Positions 22,436 through 34,900 of a stretch of 64,000 nt of DNA are shown here, in pieces. Below the pieces are notes generated by a model. That model searched no databases. It was not told where the DNA came from and saw nothing but the letters and a program-made list of their open reading frames with translations. The DNA is from Lunularia cruciata (Eukaryota; Streptophyta; Marchantiopsida; Lunulariales; Lunulariaceae). The translations under genes and the position numbers were made by a program. The DNA is taken from NCBI GenBank assembly GCA_948567375.1, contig OX419756.1:52590333-52654332 (forward strand), written 5' to 3'. Numbering within the stretch: the stretch's first letter is position 1; each line of letters begins with the position of its first letter.

Positions 22436-25227
22436 CTCGGAACTATGCACTTAGACAAGGCATACTGTACTTAAGTCACGTGCCCTTGAAGGTTCCCACT
22501 TCAACTTCGATGACTAATTACGAATTAATGACGCCCGTGGATGGGTAACTCCGTCGCACCCGCCCGTTGCACACCATGAACACCTGCAGTTTTACGTTCG
22601 TAGTCGCCAACTGCCGGGAAAGCGAAATTTCTCTGGTGACAATTATCATTATTGACTTGACATGGCACGTATGACACCCAGAGGAGAGAGCCCCGGGAGA
22701 GCATGTTCTTCTAATCCCTTTTGACTGATGGAAGCAACGAAACTATGTTCTTCTACGGAGGGTGAACTATTCCGCTCTTTATCTGACCCATGCTCAATGC
22801 ACGACGAGAATACGGCAATTGCTTCCGCAAAGCGAAGCAAGAACAATGCGAAGATGGTCGGGCTATGCTGAATTTGCATCGGAGCTAGACGATTGAGTGG
22901 ATGACTGAATGAAATATGTGAGTGATGTGGTTACCTGCTTCCTTAGACAAGACATTTCGAAATTTGACTGTTTTCTCCATGTTGTGATGTACTCTTTCTT
23001 CCGCGCGCTTTTTTGGTGCTGCAGAAATCGGGAAAGTAATAGCTAGTATGGCCAGTAAGTTGCAACAAAATTCGTGCGGGACAGAATGTAAACTATTCTT
23101 GCTCGTCTGCTAATTTTTTTCTGTTTCTGCTGCGGAAACTATCATCGAGCACGCCATGCGCTTCAGAAAATATCTACGCAGGGATTAGCACGAGTGTGAT
23201 CCATGTGTGGGAAAGTGGAACGAAATACTGATGATCAGGGCCCAGTGAACTCTCTTCATGGACGAGCTAGCAAATTGATGCCAACCGCTGAATTTTAGCG
23301 ACTAGCTGGCACTTTTATCTTCTCGAGTTTGACTACATTTAAAGGCCAGGTTGATTAAGGTCGCCTCAAGGTTTGAAAGTGAACTGCCGATTTAACTTAG
23401 GCTGTATTCCTACTTGAAGTTAATGTTTTTAACTTTCTCCATTGTTTTTCTTCACTTTCTCAGCAAAATCCATCAAATTGTGCATCTTATTTACTTACCT
23501 CTCAAGCAGACCGAGCAAACTTAGACTGAACTCAACTCTGTGGATTGTTGAGTACCTTCCCTCTGAAGATATATGCTATTCCATTACTCAATCTTTAACT
23601 GCAATGTTTTGCTAGAGCATGAGGAATCTTTGTGGTTTCGTTCTTTGATTAGGTTTACCTTCTCTCCCCGCCATTTAACGACTTGGAGTGAACTGACTAG
23701 CTAATGACGGAATCAATTTTGCATTATCCAGAACCTCTAGTTTTCAAGCACACACGAAGACCGTGACACGATGATTATCTGCATGGGCCTTGTTCAAGAT
23801 GTGATTATCTGCATTATATGCATGTGTTTCACAATGCTCCATCTACTTATCAAAGGTCGCACGGCCTTGGAAAAAATGTGTGTAGGATTTGCGATTAATG
23901 AAATTACCTCCTTGAAGGGCCGTTTCTTGGCGTGCAAAATAATATTGTGTAGGATACCAAAACCTTTGTACATTTCTCTAGATGAACGCTTTCACATCCA
24001 CAAGACTCTTGACTCTGACTCTCACTCGACCGTTTAATCGTGTCGAACTTTCGCCTTCTAGTGAGTGTTGCATCAACTTGGCCACATCATGTAGAGTTTG
24101 CTTCAACCAAAATAAGGTGGCCTTTAGTCATGCATTTACGAACATATATACCAGTCTGATCCAAATTTAAGATGTATTTTCCCTTGCCAGACCTGGATTT
24201 ATTCGCACTTTCCTTAGGTATTGTGGCTTCTCGAAGCATAATTCAGTGTGAGCACTCTGTTTTCTACTTGCCTGTGAGAACTCCATCTAGTATGCTATCT
24301 CGACTGACAGATTTGAACTTTATCTCTTTCAGCAGAGTATCTCTGCTAACACAGATAAATCTGTATCAGCAAGTTATGCACGTGTAGTGTCTCATGTGCT
24401 TTGGGCAGTTAATTGGAGCGGAGAGATAAACGCTGCTACACTTGGTGTTCTTTCGTATACAGCAACTGTGTGGATCGGCTGGAATTAATGTTAACGTTTC
24501 TTTGGCCATGTTGGACTGCAGAGCGTACTCTACTTTGTTCCTATTCCTGCACTTTAATTGACCCTTTCCTTCCAATTTGCAGAAAATCATGATAGGCTTT
24601 ATAGAATGTCACTACATGACATTGCTGGTTCCCGCATAGGTTCCAGCTTTTACCCTTACTTCGAACTGTTACTGCTTTGAGCGGCACTTCTGGAAGCTAC
24701 CGACTTTGCCTTCGCACTCATGAGCTTTCGGACAGAAACTTGGTACGAAGTGTAGTGGCATTCGCGCAGCTACCTCGGCACTGCGTTAGGTGCTGATGAA
24801 GTCGTGGGTGCTTTCGTGAAGGCTTACTATGATCCCCTTTCTGCTTCCTTCAATTGTTTAGTGTTTTAGGACTCATGCGGTCATAGCGCATGCTGCAATA
24901 TACAATATCCAGTCCTTTTTTATATCCAGTCCTTCCTCGACTGTCGATTTCATGGCTTCTACACGATTCCTGACTTCAGTTTATCTTTATCTTTCTCGTC
25001 TGGCTCGTTAGGTCGTCGTTTTCTCTACATGCGCTGTTTATGTGTTACCGTTTATTCGATGCATGCTATTGGTATACTATGCTATTGCTTTGTGTTGCTC
25101 TTTAATTGTTTCTAGATGGCGTTTACTTCTGCTTACATTCGATTAGTTGTTTCCATTTCATCTCCTTTCCCGGTTCTATACTAATTTCGTTTTGGACATT
25201 TTTTCATACATTAAATATCATGCATCT

Positions 25228-25290
25228 CATTTGCATTCAATGAATTCTGGATCTCCCGTTCCTCGAACGGCTTCTGCGCTCATTTCTCAA
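25228..25290 (+). repeat. Imperfect direct repeat, unit 1
   Basis: Unit 1 of an about 62-bp imperfect tandem-like pair; unit 2 is 25318-25379. Both contain GGATCTCCCGTTC and CGGCTTCTG. Unit 1 holds CCGTTCCTCGAACGG, a 6-bp inverted repeat with a 3-base centre. Confidence 0.75.
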
Positions 25291-25317
25291 TATCATGTTT
25301 ATATTCCATCTACACGT

Positions 25318-25379
25318 CATTTGCACTTCATGGGTTCCGGATCTCCCGTTCTTCGGACGGCTTCTGCTCTCATTTCCAA
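25318..25379 (+). repeat. Imperfect direct repeat, unit 2
   Basis: Second unit, starting CATTTGCACTTCATGGG, 90 bp downstream of unit 1. It lies about 600 bp before the SCC3 start codon, possibly in the 5' untranslated region or promoter. Confidence 0.75.
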
Positions 25380-25944
25380 TTTCCACGTTGTTGGTAGCCT
25401 GGAAATTCTTTTATTACTGGTCTGAATCCCACACTATTTCCGCAACTGCAGTCAAGCTGATTAGACCTTTCTGGAGTGGGAAAACAATCACTACTGTGCC
25501 AAGCGGGCCATTCATCGCCAATCTGCGAGAACATGGAAGCAGATGGTCATGACTTTGAACCTGGGAGGAGGCGGCGGCTGGCTGTTCTAAACTCTTTGTT
25601 GCTGAAAGAGTACGACTACCATCATTTTCTTCGTCTTTAAGAACTTACCTGTGTAGTTAAATGTTTCAACTAACGTTTCTTTATCTTCCAATACAGTAGA
25701 TTCTGCTGTAAGTACATCACTAATGCTGTTCAATGTGCGTCGTAGTTGCCTAAACATACATTTGAAAATAGGCTCTTGTTCTCGATGTGTGCACTTTTGT
25801 TCATGTTGTCTATTGATTGGTTTTGACCTTTGCTACATAGATGTATCACATGTGAGCAATGAAAGTTACGAATGAGCAACATTCGGAATGCGAACTTTCT
25901 TTTTTAAAGACCAACACGTTGTTGAATTCTTGTACTTTAGGGTT

Positions 25945-28900
25945 ATGGATAGCAGCGGGTCAGAGGACACCGATCCTGATGATCCAGATGTAGAAGAACC
26001 GACGAGGAAGCGAGGACCCGGTCAAGACAGTACGAGGCCCAAGGTAAGTTTCTCAAAATGATTACTTGTAGAATCGTTAACTTCGCTACTTCTACTAGAT
26101 TGCGGATGTCATTACTCGTTGGTTTTGCAGAAAAGAGCTAGAGCTAATGGCGTATCTTCTGAAAGGGAGAAAGAAGGTCCCGCCAAACGTAAAAGACAAA
26201 GCACTGCTCTTGTTGAGATTTCGGGTACAGGCGATGAAGATCTGATAGGTATTGCGTATAACAGAATTTCTGCTCAAGTTATCTCGTATTAGAAGTTCAG
26301 GACTAATTTCCTGCTTTGTATAATTATATCACATCCGTTCTGGCAGTAAATATCCTGCGAATTTAATCAATTCAGAGAAATGCGTTACAACCCCGAAGAT
26401 GTTTTGGGGGTTTGTACTCATTACAGTCAAGTCAAGGTTTCTAGTCATCTTGTCCTCAATGTAGAAACAGCATGAGGTTGCGCAGTTTCACCTCCTCTTA
26501 TCTATCATGTCAATGCTGCAACTGAACAGAGATACTCAAGAACAAAGGGAAAGTTATCCGCCATGCGGCGTCAAAGTGGGTGGAACGCTACGAGACAGAT
26601 CCAGATTTGGCGCTGGGGGAGCTTCTCAAAGCTCTCTTCCAGGTTAGCTCCTATAGATACGCAAGTGGACAAGTTTTTTCTTCTGTTTGCTGAACAATTG
26701 TATCCTACGCATACTTGGACCAAGTAGATTGATGCATTCTGAGACATTTGGCCTTGACATTGACAGGCCTGTGGAGTGAAGTCAGGCTTGGAGAACTTCA
26801 TTTGGACTGAGGTTGACATTGATGATGCTGTTCGAGCTTTGGTGGATCTCGCCAAGAATGTATCCTATTTAACATCTTTGGGTTCTGCCGAATGATTCTT
26901 CATGAAGTTTAATTGGTTGCACAGTGTATTCAGCTAATTAGGTTACATTCTTCCAGGTTGGCTATGCATACGTTCTATTAGCTGTCCATGCATACAAAGC
27001 TAGAAAAGTATCTGAAGAGCAACTAGACTGCCCTTCCACCGGAGTTTGAAGGCTGTTCTTTAACCATCACAGGATGGTCTGGAGGACTATCTTGGGTCAA
27101 AGCATCGCGATTTCCGCAATTTTAAGGAAAATCTTCTCACATTTTGGGACAGCCTGGTGAGGGAGTGCCAGGACGGTCCTCTTTTTGATCATAAGCTTAT
27201 GGAGAAAAGCATGGATTACGTCATTGCTCTGTCCTGGTAAGGGTTTATGTCCATGGTACAACCTCTGTGCAATTACTTTGGTTCTCCCAGACTTCTGCAG
27301 TGATTTGAGTTGTTGCTTCTGCCGTTTCCTGTGACAGACGTTTTGGAGTAACTCTCTCCGTATACTTTCACTTTATCGTACACTTTGAGTCTGACTTCAC
27401 CTTTGTGGTACTTGTTCTCAGCACTCCCCCAAGAACATTTCGGCGAGTAGGGACTTTGGTAGGTTGCCAGTTAGTGACATCACTAGTTGGTGTGGCGAAG
27501 AGACTCGGTGAATCCAGAGAGACTGCACAACGGCAACTGAACGCCGAGAAGAAGAAACGGAAGGATGGACCGCGTGTTGAATCTCTCAACAAAACTCTGT
27601 CTGAAACTCATGAGAAGATAACAACTGTAGAAGAGATGATGAGAAAGATATTCACAGGGTTGGTGCATATGTACTCTAACTCTTACTCCAAGTATTCAAT
27701 TGAAGAACGAAGCGAGGGAACCAGGAACATGTCACTCTTGGGGATATGTTCTTGTTCTATTTGCAGCTCGAGTGAACTGGATGGCAACTAGTTGCTTCTC
27801 ACACTGGTGTCAAACTTTTTACGTTTAGGCATGTCGGAGGATGTTCTGAAGTGACTTATCTGATGAGCTGTCTTCACCTCAATATGGCAGGTTGTTTATG
27901 CACCGTTATAGGGATGTAGATGCGGACATTCGGATGGCCTGTATCACAGCTATCGGATCTTGGATTTCAGCCTACCCTTCTTTGTTTCTTCAAGACCTCT
28001 ACTTGAAATACATTGGATGGACCTTGAATGACAAGGTATCTGTTGATGCAAAACATGCGGCTCCTCCTTGCTTTTGCAACGATCAGGCTATGACCTCACC
28101 TGGAAACCTTGAAACTTGCTGTGAGCATGCACCAGTAGTGAACTTTTGCAAGCTGTAGATATTATATGTGTCTTTCTTAACAACTTCCACTGGTTATGGT
28201 ATCAAGGGACAGACCGGAAGCATCTTGACTTGCCCTCCATGTTTCAAAGGTAGATTATGACAAGTATATGGATGTGCAGAACCCATCAGTTAGGAGGAGT
28301 TCAGTCCTCGCACTACAAGCATTGTATGCTGTAGACGACAATATACCGTCGCTTGGACTATTTACCGAACGATTCAGCACCCGAATGATTGAGCTCGCAG
28401 ATGATATCGATGTCAACGTGGCTGTCAGTGCAATCGGCTTGTTGAAACAGCTGCTCAGGTTTGTCTGCAATATGGTTATTATAGGTCATTTTTGTGAATA
28501 GCGTATCTTGAATTGGGTTCAAGATTTTAAAACTGGAAAAAAATATTTACGGGTCCTATCACGTTGGCCATGTATTGTTATTCTAATGAAGAAATGCTGT
28601 CTGATTCTCTATTGTGATGGCCATTATTTTGGAGTTCTAAACCGCTCATGGTTCTTGCAGGCATCAGCTTCTAGAAGATGATGAGTTAGGTCCACTCTAC
28701 GAATTTTTAATAGACGAATCACCCCAGATTCGTCATGCTGTTGGTGATTTGGTGTACGATCATCTGATAGCACCCGCAGCTGGAGGTTAGTGTTGCACTG
28801 TTTAAGAACTGGCACTCTCATTCTTTCAGTATCAGTTACTTAGAGCGCGTCGTCTACCTTACCTGTCATGTTGGTGGATTTATCAAGGTGGCAGGTTTGA

Positions 28901-31900
28901 ATTGTTATGTTCCATTTACCATTTGTTCCTTCAGTCAAACCTTAGGACGGGTCTTATGTCCTTATGATGAGAACCTTTCTTCCTAGTCTTTGAAGTAGAT
29001 GGTCTATCCTCAGTCATTCTGACTTATGATGTATCAGACATCCTAGCACTCAACTTTCCTAGTCTCACCAGAGTAGACACTCCTGATTGCACTCAGCAAT
29101 ACTCAACTCACTCTCTCTCAGAGCCTTCAAAGATAGTATACAGCAGCACTCCCGCAGCATGAAAGGTACCTCAGTGGTAAGGAGCATAGAACACACCAGA
29201 AACAAGGTACAAGGTGCTGGGAATGACCCTTGTATGAGAACTTAACAAAACAAGAGCAGAAACCATTCTTACATACACAAAAGCAACCCTAGAGGGTTGC
29301 TTTGCAGGACCCTAATTAGGGCTGCGCCCCTCTTTACCCTAAGTATATTTAGCAGAGCTTCTAGAGGAATATAACAAAGTCCTAAAAGTAGAGAAGTCAC
29401 TAAACTAGAGATTAACTAAATCCAACACCTTATGATGAGAACCTTTCTTCCTAGTCTTTGAAGTAGATGGTCTATCCTCAATCATTCTGACTTCTGATGT
29501 ATTAGACATCCTAGCACTCAACTTTCCTAGTCTCACCAGAGTAGACACTCCTAATTGCACTCAGCAATATTCAACTCACTCTCTCTCAGAGCCTTCAAAG
29601 ATAGTACACAGCAGCACTCACGCAGCATGAAAGGTACCCCAGTGGTAAGCAGCATAGAACACACCTAAAACAAGGTACAAGGTTCTGGGAATGATCCTTG
29701 TATGAGAACTTACCTTAACATGAGCAGAGAACACTCATATATATGCACAAGCAAGCTCTAGCAGGTTGCTTTGCAGAGCCCTAATTAGGGCTGCGCCCTC
29801 ATTTCACCTTAATCATGTATCTAGCCTAATCATGTATCTAGTCTAATCATGTATCTAGCCTAGTCATGTATCTAGTCACTAAACTAGAGATTATCACAAC
29901 TAACACTCCCACTTAATGAGAGTTTAGGACTATTCCCATTTCTACAGCACATTTTATGTGTTTATCTTTAGGTAATGCTTTGTAAACACATCAGCTGTCA
30001 TCTCCTGTGTAGGACAGTAAACTAACTTCATTACATTCTCCTTTTGTTTCTCTTCTACAAATCTTCTTCTAATCTCAATATGCTTAGTCCTTGGGTGATG
30101 TACAGGATTTTTGCTGAGTGCTATACTTCCTGTATTGTCACAGTACAATGTAGTAGGACTCTCCTGCTCAAAACCCAACTCCTTAAGTAATCTCCAAGAA
30201 ATCTCCTGTTCCAGATGACTTCTTGAGTAGCATTTGAGGCAGCCATAAATTCTGCCTCAGTAGTAGACAGTGCAACAGATGTTTGTTGTTTACTACGCCA
30301 GCTAATTGCTCCACCACTAAGCATGATGACATATCCACTAGTTGATCTACTGTTATCTGTGTCATCTCCCCAACTAGCATGTGTATATGCTTCAAGTGTA
30401 GAAGCAAGTATGTTTCCTTGCTTTCTGTACTCCAAGAATGCATCTTGAGTACCCTTTAAGTACCTGAATACTCTCTTTATACCTTTCCAATGTACTTGTG
30501 CAGGGTTGCTAGTATATCTAGCTAGTGCTCCCACTGCATAGCAGATATCTGGTCTTGTACAGACCATGATAAACATTAGAGAACCAAGAGCACTCTGATA
30601 CAACACTTTGTCACAGAGATTCATCTCCCCATCTATGATTCTGCTGTGCTTCCACCCCAGATCAAGAGGTGTAGAGACAGGATTTGCCTCTGTCATCTGA
30701 TACTTAGCTAGTATGGATCTCACATACTGTGGTTGACTAATTCGGATCCATCCTGCTTCTCTGTCTCTGCTCACTTTGATTCCCAAAACGAGTTTTACAG
30801 GACCAAGAATAGTCATCTCAAAAACAGAACACAAGAAATCTATCACTCCTTTGATAGATTCACTGTTCCCCAACAGTAGTAGATCATCTACATATACAGC
30901 TATGTATACATCATCTCTAGTATACACACTCATGTCAGAATCTGCTCGTTTGAAATCCTGCTCTCTCAAGTATGAGTCTAGTATCTCATACCAGGCTCTA
31001 GGAGCTTGCTTAAGACCATATAATGCCTTCTTAAGCAAGCATACATTTCCTTTGCCTTCAGTATATCCATCTGGAACATCCATGTAGATAGTCTCTCTCA
31101 AATCTCCATTGAGAAAGGCTGTTTTCACATCTAACTGCTCCACTTCCCAATCTCTCTCTGCAGCAAGAGCTAGAAGCATGCGAATAGATCCATACCTGGC
31201 AACTGGTGCAAAAGTTTCTGAATAATCTATTGATGCTTTCTGATTGAAGCCCTTTGCAACAAGTCTTGCCTTTGTACTTCAGGATCTCATTCTCAGCTCC
31301 ACGTTTGACCCTGAAAACCCATTTACAACCAATTGCTTTCCTACCTGGTGGTAAATCATCTAGTACCCATGTACCATTAGCCTGAAGAGACTTCTTCTCT
31401 TCTGCTATAGCCAACTCCCACTGACTCGAATCTGGTCTGAGCAAAGCTTGCTGTAAAGTGTCTGGATCACAATCTTCATGACAGATGTAAGATTCATCTA
31501 ACATCTCTTCTGATAGAAAGCCAAGTCTGTCAATAGGTTTTCTATCTCTCTGTGATCTTCTTGGCTCTATGCTGAGAAGTTTCATGTCATCTTTTGACAT
31601 CTCCGGAATCTCACTCAGAGATTCTGCATCTGCAGTCTGCTTCTGGGAGTTCTTCTTCTGTAGTATCAGAATCAGATACCACCGTCTGTTTAGGCCTTCT
31701 TGTGTACACCTTCAGACTCTCCTTTGGTGAACCATCAGCTTCAGGTAGAGATTGCTCTTCTGATGATTTATCTGAAAAACTGACTCTGCAGCTTGGTAAG
31801 GTAGGTCGATCAGGCTGATCATACTGATCAGCTTGCTTCTGCAACTCATCACTGTTCTCACTCCAAGTCCTCAATTCATCAAAGAGTACATCTCTACTTC

Positions 31901-34900
31901 TGATGATCTGTCTAGACTTAGGATTGTACAGAAGATATCCTTTCAGTCCCTCTTCATATCCTACAAAGAGCATTCTCTCAGCTTTCTTTGTGAACTTCCT
32001 CCTTTGCTCGGGAATATGAACATAGGCAGGACATCCAAAAACCTTCAAAGCTGAAAGATTAGGTTTCTTACCACTCCAGCATTCTTCAGGAGTTCTTCCT
32101 TGCAATGCTGTGGTACCACTGATATTTCTAAGATAATTTGCAGTGCTAATTGCAGCACCCCAAAACTTTCTCTCCAGCTTGGCATGTTGGAGCATGGCCA
32201 ATACTTTGTCCACCAGTGTCCTATTCAACCTTTCTGCAACTCCATTCTGTGCAGGACTGTCTCTGGCTGTACAGTCAAGAAGGATTCCTTTCTCTGACAG
32301 AAAGGAGAGGAATTCCTCATTCCTGTATTCTCTGCCTCCATCTGTTCTCAATCGCTTGACTTTCCTCTCAGTCTGCAACTCAGCCATGGCTACAAACTTC
32401 TGGAATTTTCGCAGCACTTCATCCTTGCTTTTCATGAGATAGATACAGCTCTTTCTACTGTAATCATCCACAAAGGAAATATAGTAGGCTGCTCCACTCA
32501 ATGACTTCTCAGTCATGTATCCCCATACATCAGAATGTATGACATCTAGAAGACCAGAAGCTCTAGGTGAAGATTTCTTGGGGATAGGAGCCTTGTGTGC
32601 CTTACCTTCTGCACACCCAATGCAGAACTCGAGTTTTCCTTTGGGATCCAGTTTCAACCCATCCACTACCTTCTCTAAAGCATATAGGTTTTGCACTGAC
32701 AAGTGCCCTAACCTCAAAAGCCACAGATGGATATCATTTCTGTTTTCTGCTACCAATGCAGAATCAGAACAATCAGCTTCCATCAACTTGAACAGCTTCC
32801 CTCTGGCAGTGCCATATCCAAGGACCAGCTCTCCTTTCTTCAAAGTGCATTGATTTCTGTTGCTTTCAAACAGAACATCCACTCCATGCTCCATGAGGCG
32901 ATGTACTGATATCAAGTTCTTGGTGTAATCTGGAACATAGAGCACATCTTCCAAATAGCTCTTACAAGAACTTGTGTTAGATCTTCCCATGAAGGCAATA
33001 GGAACTTTGCCAGTTCCTAACACTGGATTTAGAATCCCAGGTCCACAACGAACACTCTTGGGAATCTTCAGAGGTTGAAGAGTTGAGAACAGCTCCTTCT
33101 GGTAACAGATATGAGAGGTGGCTCCAGAATCCAAGAACCATCCAGAACCGTTTGTGGACAACTGCGATTCTGCCAACATTCCACAATCCAGCTCTTCTGC
33201 TGAGTACCCCTCCTCATCGCTCTTTATCTCATTACACTCCTCTGTGTTGTAAGCTGAACTCGCAAATTTTAGATCTCTTACTGGTTGAGGTCCCTTGCCT
33301 ACCTTCTTCAGCTCTCGTTCTCTCCTTTCTCCTCTCGTGGGACATATAGGTGCAACATGACCTTTCTCATGATAGAAATAACAGATCATGTTAGCAACAC
33401 TACTAACCCCTTTACCAGATTTACTCACTCTGGATTGCTCTGGTTTGCTCACTCTTCTATATGGCACTCTCCTTGACTGAGAAGAAGCATTGAACAGAGC
33501 AGAATCTCCCAAATCATTAAACTTCATCTCTAGGTCCTCTATGTCTCTGCTAAAGACCATAATCTGTTTATCACATAGTCCCATGTGACAACTTCAACAG
33601 GTAGAACTTTTAGAGCTACTTTGATAGGCTGGTAGCTTGTAGGGAGAGTCTTCAAGAGATGGTTAATCTCATATTTCTCTGTAAGGGGACACCCATCCTC
33701 CTTGACACTCTTGAAGACCTTCTGTAACTTTGACAAGTGCAAAGTAAAGTCTTCACCATCTGCAAGTTTAGTGTTCCACATCCCATCCCAGATCCTACTG
33801 GAACTTTCCAGCCTCTCAACAGAGTAAAAATTCTTGAGTTTGAGCCAGATCTCCCAACTCCAAGCATAAGTGTCTACTAGGTCTCTGACTGGCTCTTGCA
33901 TAGCCCTTGGCAGAAACCTCCTAGTAATAGAATGCTTGATTCTCTCCTGCTTGTTGGACTCAAGCTCATCGATATCATGAGCTTCTAATGCCAAGTCCAA
34001 ACAGTCATAACTGTCTAGGATACACTTCACATCCAAAGCCCAGGCTTTGTAATTAGTGTTTCCTAGTTTCTCTAGTTCTCTGAGTTCTCCTATCAACCCC
34101 AATGGTGATTGTGGGCCCATAACCTGATGAGAACCTTTCTTCCTAGTCTTTGAAGTAGATGGTCTATCCTCAGTACTTCTGATGTACCAGACATCCTAGC
34201 ACTCAGCTTTCCTAGTCTCACCAGAGTAGACACTCCTAATTGCACTCAGCAATATTCAACTCACTCTCTCTCAGAGCCTTCAAAGATAGTACACAGCAGC
34301 ACTCACGCAGCATGAAAGGTACCCCAATGGTAAGCAGCATAGAACACATCTAAAACAAGGGACAAGGTGCTGGGAATGATCCTTGTATGAGAACTTACCT
34401 TAACATGAGCAGAGAACACTCATATATATGCACAAGCAAGCTCTAGCAGGTTGCTTTGCAGAGCCCTAATTAGGGCTGCGCCCTCATTTCACCTTAATCA
34501 TGTATCTAGTCTAATCATGTATCTATCCTAATCATATATCTAGCCTAGTCATGTATCTAGTCTAGTCATGTATCTAGTCACTAAACTAGAGATTATCACA
34601 ACTAACACCTTATATCATGGCTGTTTCCTTTACAAACCATAGATAGATTACACCTCATATTCTGTGCATGGTATCTGATTTGCCGCTCATTGGATTTAAC
34701 GTTATGTAAAACAAGAAGTTGGAACACGTTAGATGGTTATGATGTTAGCTTGACTTGTCAGGAAAAGATAATGAGAACCTGGAGGGCCAGCTTGAACGAC
34801 TTCTGCAAATTTTAAGGGAGTTTTCAGGAGATCCGATCCTCTGTGACTACGTGATAGATGCTCTCTGGGACAAGTGCAAGGCAATGAAGGTCAGTTTTAC

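Larger units (their letters stand above)
22436..25944. other. Upstream region of SCC3, no recognised gene
   Basis: No protein similarity was recognised in about 3.5 kb. The base composition is more balanced than in the transposon blocks. TTGTACTTTAG directly before the start codon looks like a splice acceptor, so a 5' untranslated exon may lie in this interval. The only structures seen are the direct repeat at 25.2-25.4 kb and a block at 24.7-24.9 kb resembling one in a later SCC3 intron. Confidence 0.5.
29433..34607 (-). mobile_element. C1: nearly complete Ty1/copia element in SCC3 intron 9, antisense
   Basis: LTRs at 29433-29905 (473 bp) and 34125-34607 (483 bp) are closely similar, apart from about ten substitutions and two short indels. 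Flanks are CCTTA at 29428-29432 and 34608-34612. The minus-strand order is gag, protease, integrase, reverse transcriptase, RNase H, the copia order. A purine tract (complement of CTCCCACTTA, 29906-29915) adjoins the 3' LTR. About four frameshifts break the coding region, but there are few stops, so the insertion is fairly recent. It enlarges the intron from about 320 bp to 6 kb, yet the splice sites around it remain intact. Confidence 0.95.

Noticed and set aside
26957..27049. Open stretch after an acceptor-like CAG in SCC3 intron 4
   Set aside because: Including it would end the SCC3 frame at a stop (TGA), while skipping it joins exons 4 and 5 in phase with conserved sequence.
32515..32853. 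Plus-strand open frames of about 60-110 codons across C1
   Set aside because: All are antisense shadows of the minus-strand copia polyprotein.
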